In this document: positions 21,889 to 33,182 of the stretch, piece by piece
Position numbering within the stretch: the first letter of the stretch is position 1
Layout of the letters: each line of letters begins with the position of its first letter
Assembly (NCBI GenBank): GCA_015039365.1
Contig: WION01000001.1
Coordinates: 372,001 to 436,000, forward strand
Direction: 5' to 3'
From: Amanita rubescens
Lineage: Eukaryota > Basidiomycota > Agaricomycetes > Agaricales > Amanitaceae
DNA: 64,000 bases
Made by a program: the position numbers and the translations under genes
Notes under the pieces: model-generated
Database searches by the model: none
The model's input: the letters and a program-made list of their open reading frames with translations, nothing else
Told to the model about the DNA's origin: nothing

Positions 21889-21984
21889 GTGATTGATGAT
21901 GATCAAGCAGCGCTGATATCGATATGGCCACTGGCGCCCCAAACACTTTATCTAAATTGGCTGGTCATCTTCTCACAGTCAAGC
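21889..21984 (+). promoter_or_regulatory. Shared proximal promoter/5' leader block (copy at 21985)
   Basis: The most diverged of the eight. GTGATTGATGATGATCAA at 21889 replaces the GATTACATACT...ATCAATCC pair. CTGGCGCCCCAAACAC (about 21930) and CATCTTCTCACAGTCAAGC before the ATG are still clear. The distance is 96 bases. Confidence 0.5.
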
Positions 21985-24900
21985 ATGGCTTCGCCCCCAG
22001 GCTCTCCAATAGCTAGCAGTCCTTCCACTGGTCCCATGGGCGAGACGAGACCTGTTGACGAATCGGAATGTCCCAAGTGACGTAGTTTGTGTCATCCATG
22101 AATCCAACTCAACATCCTACAGGTTTCGGATCCTTATCGTTGGTCGCGTAAGATTCCTCACCGTCATCAATACATGATCTGCTTATGAATACCATTTGGC
22201 AGTCTGGCACGGGAAAGTCATCCCTTATCAATGCCATATTCGGGGCATCCCTCGTGGTAGAATCTATGTCACAAGTCATTTCTCAAACACTCAACGGCTC
22301 TTAGGATATCAAGCATAATCAAGCAATATCAGCAGATGTTAATAAAGGAATTACCTCAGCTCATAACAAACATCTAGTCATCCATGATTCGGAAGGTTAC
22401 GAGCCAGGAAACGGGGAGAAAGTTCGTGTTTTAGAGAAATTTATCAAAGGGAGGAGCCAAAAAGAGCGCTGTGATAAGCTTCATGCCATCTGGTGCGCTA
22501 ATACATGGGATCGATTTTTCCAGCTTACATTATTTACTAACAGGTTATGTGTTACGATGCCATCCTCTGGTGGCCCCACCTTGGACAAATGGCACGAGAA
22601 GATTTTCGAGCTAAAACTAAACAAAGGCAATCTTGATCTGCAATTTCATAAGTTCTGACCCCCGACTTACTACGACAACAGTGCCGATCATTGTCGTTTA
22701 TACAAAATTTGACCTTCGTGCCGAAAGATTGGATGAAGATGGTAAAGAATTCACCGAATTAAGTTTCAAGGAAAAATATGGTCAAAAGATCGAACAGCGA
22801 ACGAAGCACTGCATCATGCGCCAGATACCATACACTGTTGTCACGAGTATATTTATTCTAATTACTCTCGCCTTGAAGCTTCGTTAACATCTTCTTTATA
22901 GCCTTGCGACCTGAAACTATGCAGCAGCTGGTCAAAATCACGATGGAAAGTATACGGCATGTAAATGTAGAGATTCCCAGTCCATATATTGGGTTCGTCC
23001 TCCGCGATAACGGATTATGGAATGGTGGATCAGCACCACCAGAAGAAGACCCATCGGATTTAGCACAAGATGCTTTTGCAATGGCACAACGCGTTGATAC
23101 GACCTCAAAGATCTCCGCGTCGATAAAGTAGGTTACCTTAATGTATTAATTTATGATGTCTCACGACTGTAGACGAGGAAAAAAGAGTGAGCTGGACCTG
23201 CAGCTTGTCGTCAACAATCTGGGCCTTTGACCGCTATTTACAGAGTATTGGAGGGCAATAGCATCCGGGATCCACTTCCTCGGCCTTAGCCTGCGGAAGT
23301 GTTTATACAAGATGCACAAAGATATTGTCGCTATCTGGAATATCCCGAATCTAGACGAGGTATGGCACCGGAGCGTATCTTAAGCGTATTTTTGGACTCT
23401 TAATGTCTTGATAGTATCTTCTCAGCGATGACTTCTGTCGGCGTATGATGGCCGTCGTGGATGACCTCGTCCATCAAACCCAAACGAATACCAATATGAA
23501 GTGCGTGGACCGGATGTCTACAATCGTTTGGAGCTGATGATCGCTTGAAGGCAAGGCAAGATTCCGAAACAGGGGGTGGCATATCTAGCAATCGCATGGG
23601 CGAACAACCTTTACAACAGAGTGTAAGCATGTCTTATTTTGATCCTGTGCAAGTGTTGAACTTTTCTTAGGCCTGAGCATATTCGTTGCCTTATAGGTTA
23701 TGTAGTGGACCTCACGCTTATCCTCCAAGTAGTGTTCCAAGTTTCACTTCAGGATGGTCCGGAAAAAAAGATAACACCAGACCGCGTAAACGAAATTATC
23801 TACGAATACCATTCTTCAGAAAAGAAGAAGCGTATTCATGACGCAATCTGGGAGTTTACAAAGACTCATTCTCCGGCGACAAAGGATGACGTTGCGGATG
23901 TAATCGAGTCATTGATAAACGAAAACCAGGTGTGATATTCGAAGCCGCCGTGAACTTATGCTAACGGTACATTATCGTACGGCACTGTAGATGAAGAAGA
24001 ATGATATTCAATTTGGTCAGGAGAAGCCAGCTGTTCTGTTATTACTTGCGATCATTAGACTCGAGGTGTGCGGTCTAGTGGCGTAACCTCACCGTCGCTA
24101 ATAGCTGTTAGCTATCCGTAAAGGGGAAGATAGTAAACCGAACTACCCTTCGCCTCATGCGCAAGCTATTAGATTTACCGAAATATGATAGTCTTGCGTC
24201 TGAACTGAAAGCTGACGCAGACACCGAGCTACTGCTCGATTTCATCCTCTACGTACGCGTACCTCCGCTCGTTTGTTTGGCTTGATCGTTTACTCCTCGT
24301 AGCTTTTCTCAAACAATAGCCTGTCGAATTCTGACATTCAAGATGCCAATAAAAAAGCTAGACAGCTGATATTCAATTTGACATCCACAAAAAATGTCAT
24401 ACCCAAGTCTATATTTATTACCGACGATGTTACAACCGAGGTGGATTCCCGTGACTTTGCCGTTGGAGGTCTCGGACGTATTTTCAGAGGAGAGCATAAT
24501 AAAAAAAAGGTTACCCTGAAAATGTTCAGCAGAGATCATAAAGAAGTTGGGACATTACTTTCTTATTTGTCGCCATACTGATTCGCTTGGTAAGGGTTCA
24601 GTTATAGAAGTCCAAAGGATCATAGCGTGGCGGTCGCTCGTGCACCGTTATATCCTTCCTCTACTAGGAATATTTGAAATGAAACCACAGCTATTCCTCG
24701 TGTCGCCGTACATGGCGAACGGAACACTAACCCAGTGGAGAGAAAATAATCAAGAACCAGGAATTGCAGATAAGATACACAGGATGGTAAGATTCTGGCG
24801 CTCGTCAACACAATTTAATGTAATATACATACGTTTAGATACGGGAAGTGGCGGAGGGCATCAAGTATATTCACTCAGAGGGAATTGTACATTGCGACTT

Positions 24901-25448
24901 ACGTGGAGTACGTGTTTTTTATATTGCGCCTCGTCGATCAATTCATATCTTCAATAGGAAAACATCTTCCTCGACTCTAATCTCCAGTGCAAGATCGCTG
25001 ACACTGGATTAACTCAATACACTAATACGATCATCACATTATCTGGCTCAGATTATAATTTCAATTATGCAGCGCCGGAACTATTTCTTGCATATCCTGA
25101 GAGCCATGAAGATCATGATACGCGTGGGGGAAGGAAGACGGTGAAAACGGATGTCTATGCTTTTGGTTGCCTTTATTATGCAGTATGTTTCTGGTGTTCC
25201 ATTTGCACAACGTATTTAACAAGTGACATGCACAGATATTCTTTGACACTGTCCCTTTTAAGGGCAAAGTTGAATACCAAATTATGCGACTCGTCGCAAG
25301 TGAGGAACGTCCAGATCGATTGGAAAGCCCAAGAATGGAAGATAGTACATGGAACCTCATCCAGGACTGCTGGAAAGGGGATCCTTCGCAACGACCGTTA
25401 ATGAAACAAATAGTCGAGAAATTGATTTCACCTGGGAGTGGTGGTTAA
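21985..25448 (+). CDS. GTPase / DUF697-like / kinase-like fusion protein, non-DFG class (array copy 3), likely pseudokinase
   Basis: Start MASPPGSPIASSPSTGPMGE, then ECPK|FRILIVGR. The GTPase is intact: SGTGKSSLINAIFGASLV (about 22205), DSEGYEPG (about 22390) and TKFDLRAERL (about 22700). The middle region keeps AQRVDTTSKISAS (about 23090) and YVVDLTLILQVVFQVSL (about 23700). The kinase-like part is altered at several sites. The loop is FAVGGLGRIF (first Gly lost, about 24458). Lysine is kept (VTLK). The alpha-C Glu is replaced (RIIAWRSL where relatives have REALAW, about 24618). The catalytic loop is HCDLRG (about 24890) and the metal motif is ADTGLTQ (about 25000). The Cys insert is absent and replaced by a His/Asp-rich ESHEDHDTRGGRK. 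With Glu and the loop Gly both lost, this is the strongest pseudokinase candidate with copy 7. Convergent with copy 4. Confidence 0.83.
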
Positions 25449-25860
25449 TGTTGACCTGTAACGTTCGTCGTTTGTATTTCATCGAGCCCGCGTTATCTAT
25501 GCGATTAAACGGCTATTATTATGCAGTGTACCAAATAACGTATGTATCGTGTACCAATACCAATGTACCATTAGATCCCTTATACCACCTGCGATATGTG
25601 TAATTTTATTCCTTATAAGACCCAAATTGCGGCATTAGTGACCTAAATCCCAACTTCCTGGGAACGTTTGTTGCACCTGCGAATGTGGCGGCCCTGGTTG
25701 CACCCGTCTAGGTGCCAGCTGCACTTTCTAATCCGACTGGGGGCTCGACCCAGGTATCTTTCCTGGCAGGGGGGGCGGTGATATATTTAACCTTGGTAAA
25801 GTATAATATACATGTTAATTGTACATCCATGAATTAACGAGTTACTGTGAATCTTGAACG
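25449..25860. other. Convergent spacer between array copies 3 and 4
   Basis: 412 bases between facing stop codons. It contains a GC-rich phrase around 25700-25780 ending GGGGGGGCGG. No gene seen. Confidence 0.5.
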
Positions 25861-28800
25861 TTACAAATTACGAGACAGAATAGGCAAGTTTTGCTGAGGT
25901 GCGATGAACGGCGTCATCTTTTGCACAATATCGTCCATTTTCGGACGTTGAGAAGGGCTGGATTCGCGACAGCTCATAATGAGATCCCATGTATTGTCTT
26001 TCATCGTTGGACTATCCAAGCGAGTTGGATGTTTCCCGTCTGTGACGATCAGAGAGATCTGATACACGCTCTTCCCTTGAAAAGGTACAGTATCGAAATA
26101 TGTCTGCACGAGTCGTTATTAAGCGCACTATAGTAACTTGAAGTACTTACCGCATAAAAAACGGAGCCAAAAGCATATACGTCTGTCGCCATTGTTCTCT
26201 TCTTCTGCGCATCAGAATCCCCTTGGCACCCTTCGCATTCTGGCCGTGAACAGGTGCACTTGCCAAATAGTTCTGGAGCGGCATAATGTATTGAGAATGC
26301 CGTGGATTTCGTAACAGTGGCATCTGAATGTCGTGTGAGCCCAAAGTCAGCAATTTGGCAGCGGAGGTTAGAGTCGAGGAGGACATTTTCCTAGTAGATG
26401 AAGGAATAAGCTACTTGACGAAATGTGGCATCAAAGTACTTACTCCCTTCAGGTCGCCATGCACGATTCCTTCTGAATGAATATACTGAACCCCTTTGGC
26501 CACCTCGTGCATCTAACAATGTATGGATCATTCCATTTGATTATTCTGACAAACGCAGAAACCTTACCAGCCTATGTATCTCGTGTATTTTGGGCTCTTG
26601 GTTTCGTCTTCTCCAGTCTGTTAATGTTCCGTTGGTCATGTACGGCGACACGAGATATAGTTGCATATGATCCTCGAATATTCCAAGAAGAGGCAGGATA
26701 AAGTCATGTGTGAGCGATCGCCAAGCTAAAGCTTCTCGGCAAAAGTCTGTTCGTTGCGCATCCTACCATACGAATCAGAGTTGTCAAGGACAAAATGGGC
26801 AATGCGCTCACTTGAACTTGGTACAGCACTTTCAGTGCGACCTGTTTATTTCCCTGTTCTCCTTTCAAAACACGTCCAAAGCCTCCAATGCCAATGGTTT
26901 CAAGGATGTTGATATCACTAACGAACAAAGACCTGGGTAGGATGTTTGTCTTAGATATCAGCTTAAACATCAGCCTCCTGGCTTTTCGGTTGGCATCTTG
27001 AACGCCAGAATTTGACAGACGGTTATCGCAGAGTAGCTACAAAAAATAAGATATGATATCGAACAAGCAGAACGAAGGGCAACGCACATAAAGGATGAAA
27101 TCCAGCAATAGCTCAACGTCAGAGGTCTCCTTCGTTTCAGAGACGATAGTACCGTAATCGGGTAAATCTAATAGTTTACCGACAAGCCCGAGGATAACTT
27201 GATTTACCAGCATGCCGTTGGCGGTTAGCTGGAAGTCATTAGCAGCGGAACGGTATTACTTCGATGACACACACCTCAAACTTGAGAATTGTAAGTAATG
27301 ACGGAAGCGGGGATCTCTTTTGGTTAAATTCGGTATCACTTTTCGTCATCTATTGTGCAGCGTAGGAGGTGAACTATTAGCAACTAGTTGACGTCGAGGT
27401 ACGGGACGCACACCTCGTTTTCCTCTATCAATGACTCGATTTTTTCTATAACGCTATCCTTTGCAAACGGGTGCTTCATCCCGACAAATTCCCAAATTGC
27501 GTCATGAATGCGTTTCTTTTTTTCCGAGCAATAAAACTCGTAGATGATTGCGTTAACCTGATCTTCCGTCACTATCCCCTCGAGTCGATCTTGAAGTGAT
27601 ACTTGGAATATGGCCTGTACGATGAGCGTGAGATCGACTACATATCCCATGAGACAACGAGTATGCTCAGGTCTGTGGTGAGGTTCAGGATCTGCTAGAA
27701 TAAGAAGCGTTACACCCTCACCCCGCTTTGTAGATATTGTTCGTCCACTTTGTTAGGCCTGCCATCGACGATGTCATCGTTATCTTATTTTGCCTTTTTA
27801 TAGTCATCAGTTATGCTAATTTCAACAAGGCTTGTCCTCTCACGCATTGCCATTATTCTTTTGACTCTGACTATTGAGGTCTTCGACGAAGGCCATCATT
27901 CGGCGACAGAATGTATCGTCGAGAAGAAACTATTGGGAGCAATATATCAAAAGATACGTCAGGGATGTGTTCCACCACATACCTCATCTAAATCCCGGAT
28001 ATTCCAAACAGTGATAATATCCTTATGTATTGCATATAAACAAGTGTCGAGGCTAAAGCCGAATATATGTATCCCGGATGCTATTGCGCTCCAATATTCT
28101 GTACATCGAGGTAAGGACGAGTAGATTGGTAGTAAGTTTAAGCTCGACTCACTTTTTCTTCCTACTCTATAATCATATCAGACGTCAGCTCTACCCCAGT
28201 TTGGATATAGCGCATACTTTACTGATGCCGCGATCTTGCCCGCCATATCAACACGTTGAGCCGTTGCCAGAGCAATTTGTGTTGAATCCGATAGATCTTC
28301 ATTGGCTCCTGCCGGATCAATTTCAACTAACTTACTGAATATACGGTTCTTAATGCGCGCAAGCCCGGTTACCGGAGCTTCGCTTTCTACGCTTCGCATG
28401 GTGATCTTGACCAGCCGCTGCAAGGTTTCAGGATGAGATACTACGTAAAGATGTCAACGCAAACAAAAGGGTGGCAGGCGCGAACGTACCCGTCGTTACC
28501 AAGGCGTATGGTATATGACCTCCCATATTCTTGGTTGATTTTTCGAATATTTTGTTATATTTCTCCTTAAAAATGCCCTCTGCCGCCTCTAGATTACCCC
28601 TGCCCTTTATCTCTCCGCGCCTTTCCAGTTTGGCCAGGAAAAGGTCAAGTTTTGTGAATACGACGATTATCGGCACTATTGCTAAAGTAAGTACAGCATA
28701 GAAACGTCCATTGAAGGTGTTTGCCTTTGTGTCGATTTAACTGGAAGATCTTTTCATCGCCGGTTTCGAATATCCGGCTGCTAGAGTAAGGTACAGGGAT

Positions 28801-29371
28801 GCACAACCTATCAAAGTATTATACTGGAGTGATCGACTCGCATCGTCTAAGAACGCACCAGATCGCATGTAGCCTCTCAGAAATGTGTTCCTTCTGACTT
28901 TGTTCCGTGATAAATGTCTCCAAAATGCGGAACTTCTCCTCGTTTCCTGGTTCATAACCTTCAGAATCATGAAGTGTTAGGTACTTGTTGTGCTTTGATG
29001 TGATTCCTTCGTTGATATTAGCTGTGCCAGCTCGATCGTGTCGGACATCCTAAAAATGCTGTTAGCATTCGAAGGTTAACCGTGATGGAGCGTATACCGC
29101 AAGGGAAGTCTTGAAGATCGCATTGATAAGCGATGATTTCCCCGTCCCAGACTGTTAAACGAGATATGCAAACTAAGCTTGCATTGGTACGACAACAGGC
29201 CTTACCCGACCAACGATAAGGATCCGGAACCTAAATATGTTCAGTGTCACTTTATCGACGGCTTTAACTGAGTCACTTAGGACATTCTTCAGCAATCAGA
29301 TCTGTAGTTGGTATGAGGCTTGTGTCTGCAGAACCGACGGACGCCAAAGAGTTTTGACGGGTGTTCACCAT
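25861..29371 (-). CDS. GTPase / DUF697-like / tyrosine-kinase-like fusion protein, DFG class (array copy 4)
   Basis: Start MVNTRQNSLASVGSADTSLI at 29371, then PTTDLIAEECPK. GTPase: SGTGKSSLINAIFKTSLA (about 29155-29100), DSEGYEPG (about 28970) and TKLDLFLAKLERRGEIKGR (about 28650). The middle region has QRVDMAGKIAAS (about 28250) and GYVVDLTLIVQAIFQVSL (27650-27595). The kinase has IGIGGFGRVLKG (about 26905-26870), VALK, CREALAWRS, IVHGDLKG (about 26475-26455), ADFGLTRH (about 26345), an insert with CTCSRPECEGC (about 26250, one residue shorter between the first two Cys than in the sister copies), and ATDVYAFG. All catalytic residues are present. The tail after the kinase is slightly longer (APQQNLPILSRNL). 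Tail-to-tail with copy 3, from which it differs in every kinase motif listed. Confidence 0.83.
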
Positions 29372-29442
29372 GATTGGTGGTAAGAAGAACGATTAGCGCC
29401 CAAGAATAATCCTGGGACCTGGATTGATGATGAGTAAACACA
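29372..29442 (-). promoter_or_regulatory. Shared proximal promoter/5' leader block (copy at 29371)
   Basis: Minus-strand order: GTGTTTACTCATCATCAATCC, then TTGGGCGCTAATCG, then TTCTTCTTACCACCAATC, then ATGG. About 71 bases from the first motif to the start. Confidence 0.6.
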
Positions 29443-29798
29443 ATGAGTCAGGTACACATTTACACAGTGGTATTATCAATATTCATGACACTGGACGCAA
29501 ATCTTTCGGACGAAGATCATGTATGGTGTTCTAGTAAGGTCCAAATTTCAACCAGACAGCATCAACAATTGTCAGCCTATGCCTTGAAGTCAAGAATGAT
29601 AACATCACCATGCATGATCATTGCCAATGATCGATGAATTCGGACCAGCAAATATATATCATCAATTATGTAACGTTTAATTTAACGCTCATTTACTGAG
29701 CGTTGATACATCATTTGGACGGTTTGGCGTCATAACATTAAAAGAACATATTCCAGTTTCCTCACTAACTGCACACTTTCGAAAACCCATCAACACTT
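29443..29798. other. Spacer without recognisable gene
   Basis: Between the upstream side of array copy 4 and the 3' end of the HGDLEP kinase gene. No coding or repeat signal seen. Confidence 0.4.
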
Positions 29799-31722
29799 TC
29801 ACTCCAAATTTACATCTCGAAGGGGCTGTCGTTTCCACAAGTAGTTTCGCAATGTTCGCAGTTCGGAACACGTCTGTTTTTGGGATGAAGCAGCCTGATG
29901 TGTAAGCAACCAAGAGAGTGAAGTGGCCATATATTGTACCTTGCTCTCCTTGCAGATATGCCTCCAACTCTCCGAAAAATCAATGAGGCGGAACCCACCT
30001 CCACGAGCACGCCCAATGTTCCGGGGTTCGAGGTCTCCATGAGCTATCCCAACACGATGAAGGTCCTGTACCAACTTGTACACTTGAGGTCTGCAGGAAA
30101 TCGTGATCGTCAATGAGAGTAATTGCCCCGGCATGATTGCTATTTACCGCTCAGGATCGCTAAGCTCTTCCCACTCATTCAGAACGCCATCACATAAATC
30201 GAGAATGAGAACGACCACGCCATCGCCTTCGAATGCACCATAGCAGCGAGGAGCGATACGATGGCGTAGTTGACGAGATTGGTATGCCTTCTCCAAGGTA
30301 AGGTAGATGTTAAACTCGTCATGGAGCCTTTGTCAGCTATCTGCATCAGCACGGCACAGCATCTCGACGGTCTTGGCAGCGAACAAGTCGGCGCTGTCAT
30401 CGAAGCGGCATTGCCAGACATTGCCGGTCGACCCATACCCTACAAAGCGGGTCAGCCACAGGCGCCGTTTCCCATTCTTGGCACACTGCGGAAGGGCGAG
30501 CACATTGTTCGAGAAGGGGTGGAGATACATCCAAACTTGGAAGGATTCAGGCGAGTTTTGGGAAGACGAGGTGATCTAAGAGTAAATGAGCAAGGAAAAT
30601 GACAGGTGACAGGAGGCATGGACAAACCATTAGCCCGGACTCAGCCTTCTTCTGGCCAGCGCGGTGACGGTTACGGGTGTTCGGAGGATCGTTTGTCATT
30701 TCTTCTTCTGAACTAGGTGAATACGCTGAGCCATCATTGATGTCGTTCTCAGGTAAAGGTCCCTCGTCTTGTTCTTCAAGAACAATATCAAGTTCCATTT
30801 CGCGATTGAAAAAGCTAGGTGCAACAGGAACAGTTTTGACAACGGACAAGATGGCGCCGAAGAGTGCTCGAAAGGGCTTTGATGAATCTTCAATACTGAT
30901 CGTTGGCGAGAAGGCAAGAAAAGGGTCGTGATCGTCCCTCACAAGGTGGCACACAATCCAGTAGTTGTGACAGGTGAGAATGAGCCATTCCATTCGTCTT
31001 AGACCCAAGTACAAGGCAGCCTGCGTGTATTTCTTCAACACCAAAGCTGTGGGTGACGAAAATAACATACTCACCTTTGTAAGAATTTTCGCCGCCAAAG
31101 GTCGGCCACGAGCCCACGTCAACTCGATACCGTTCTGCGGTAACGACTGAGCAATTTGCTTCATGACCGATGGGGATTTTGCCTCAACGAGAGCCTTGTC
31201 CTCGCCGTCCACTTGTGGAATGTAGACAATCTTGGAGTTCCCTCTATCAGTCACATTTTCCATAGCTGCCAGAAAGTGGTATCCGTCATATATCCACAAG
31301 CAGTCCGCTAAAGCATTGAGGACACCTGTGTTCAACAACTTCCGACTCTGTTCCAAAGATCAGCCCGAATTGCTGGGCCTCGAATGAAGAGCTAGGACCC
31401 TTACCCAAATTTCGCTTGGATTCTGTCTCCAATCGGGGTCTTCCCGGCCAAGCGCACCGAGCTGTATCCTAGGTGAAAACCGCGATAGGAGTTTATTTTT
31501 AACATCCGGTGCCAAAGGGGTGTCTCCGAGGATGTTCTCGAGAGTACTGCAAAGTTTCTGAATAAGGGTATTGTCTCGCACAGCGTGGTTGGCTTTCCAC
31601 TCCCTCTCTAGCAAGGCGACTTCAATGTGAGATATGTCTGTGGTTCCGGCAGATTGATCTTCACCAGGCTGAGGGGATGGGAACTTCGCATGTTCCACTA
31701 GGAAATCGTGCAAGTCGGACAT
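29799..31722 (-). pseudogene. Agaricomycete HGDLEP-type protein kinase-like gene with in-frame stop
   Basis: Start MSDLHDFLVEHAKFPSPQPG at 31722. The N-terminal part (to about 30630) carries ALADCLWIYDGYHFL, a KALVEAKSPSVM block and RPLAAKILTKVSMLFSSPTA, known from a large agaricomycete kinase group. The kinase domain has RFVGYGSTGNVWQCRF (about 30455-30410), AAKTVEML, then after the stop LHDEFNIYLTLEKAYQ, APRCYGAFEG, IAHGDLEPRN (about 30035) and FRLIDFSESWRH. A TGA codon at 30333-30335 (CRADADS stop QRLHDEF) sits in frame between beta-3 and alpha-C, with no plausible intron around it; Arg (CGA) is the likely original. The rest of the frame and splice sites (for example PER|PQVYKL) are intact, so the lesion is recent, a sequencing error, or bypassed. 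It is flanked by divergent array copies 4 and 5. Confidence 0.65.
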
Positions 31723-33106
31723 GATGATGGCGGTACTGGAGGGTTGACTCAGGGGTTAGCTTACATAAGGTTCCCCGTACATGTCGAAAGGAGGATTATG
31801 TTCACCTTCATCACATATCATTGCAATATTTGGGTATTTAGGAGATAACTTACCCACGGCAAACAAGTCTTTTCGCGGAACTGCGCGACACGTCAGAAGA
31901 GGGGGTTGCACGGACAACGCAACAACTCACCCTAGCGGTCACGAGAACCATCCACTACGCCCATGGGAACACTTACAACTCCTCCGAGCATGTTAGCCCC
32001 GCACTGAGAACAGAACGAGCGAAGAGTTGCTGGTGTCAGTTTCGAGAGTCATCTCGTCCACAGTCACGATTCACCTGCCGGCGCGTAGCATGTCTCGCAT
32101 CCTTTTGGCAGGCCTCGTAAAAATAAAGATGCGGTACCATCCGTCCCTGCAGTGGCGAATATCAGTACTTCAGTGATGAGGTGAAAAGGAAATATTCTCG
32201 CCGTCTCTTTTAGACGGAACTCTAGGGTACTGCGGACGCTAGCAACGGTTCACCTCCTTCACTTGGCCTTCATCTTTCACTGATTCAAATTCATAACCGT
32301 TTATCACGTCTCACCAAACGATACGCTTGCAGGTCTCCAGAAGAACGGACGTGGCTGACTAAGATCTGAGGGATAGGGTTAGGGCAAAGGGGAATGCAAG
32401 GACGTATGGCACATCATGAGGGTAACCTGTCTTAGATAACAGGGCTACAGTAGCATTAGCATTGAAAATGACACTTTTGAATTCAGTGTTGCCTCATGGA
32501 TTTGAGTTTCAAGCTATAGCAGTAGTACACATGAACAAGCAAAATTTTCAACAAGCACCGTGTGTGACGTGTCGCTATAGTAGGAGGACACGGCACAGAG
32601 AGCTCGGTCGAGATGAATCACCGTTGTAAAGATATCAATTGTCTCTACGTATGGTATCGCTATTTATATACTAAAAGGGTCTTATGTAAGCTATACGTTC
32701 CCGCGCATGGTCCAAACGTGTACAGACGCATCCGTTACACCGCGGCAAAATATGGGTCACTCAACTGAGGAGTAGCAGCCATCGCACTCCAAGTCACCAT
32801 AGCTGGAATGTTGAAGCTCCAACTCATTGCTCCATGAGCCACGTCACCGTCTCTCACCATCTCTTTCATTCTCCTCTCGGATTTCTTGTTCCGATTATGT
32901 AACTAATAGTACCACTAGTATTAGTAACTACCAGATAAACTTCCGTTTACCTCGCCTCACCTCGGTACGAGCACAGGTCTGAGCTTGAATCCCACATCTC
33001 TTCTCTTGTGGTACACTAACTACCATTTCTTTCCAAAACCTGTGAGTCAGGAGGCCGCTTAATCCACGTCGCCGTTGAGTCAGTTCACAGCTAGAGAGCA
33101 TTTGCT
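31723..33106. other. Long spacer upstream of array copy 5
   Basis: About 1.4 kb with only short open frames. A GGGTTAGGG-like word at about 32378 is isolated. The region 32900-33060 has short repeated words (AGTACCACTAGTATTAGTAACTA). No gene is supported. Confidence 0.45.
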
Positions 33107-33182
33107 GTGATTACATACTCATCCCCATTCAAGTTATCCCAGGAATATATATCAGGCGCCAATTCTCTTCTCGCCACCACGC
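33107..33182 (+). promoter_or_regulatory. Shared proximal promoter/5' leader block (copy at 33183)
   Basis: GTGATTACATACTCATC at 33107, CAGGCGCCAATTC at about 33155, CTCTTCTCGCCACCACGC before ATGG. Distance 76 bases. The ATCAATCC word is weak here (CATTCAAGTT). Confidence 0.6.

Noticed and set aside
30677..30931. Plus-strand open frame opposite the HGDLEP kinase gene
   Set aside because: Shadow of the coding minus strand.
32370..32392. Telomere-like GGGTTAGGG word
   Set aside because: Only about one and a half units; no array, so not an interstitial telomere repeat.
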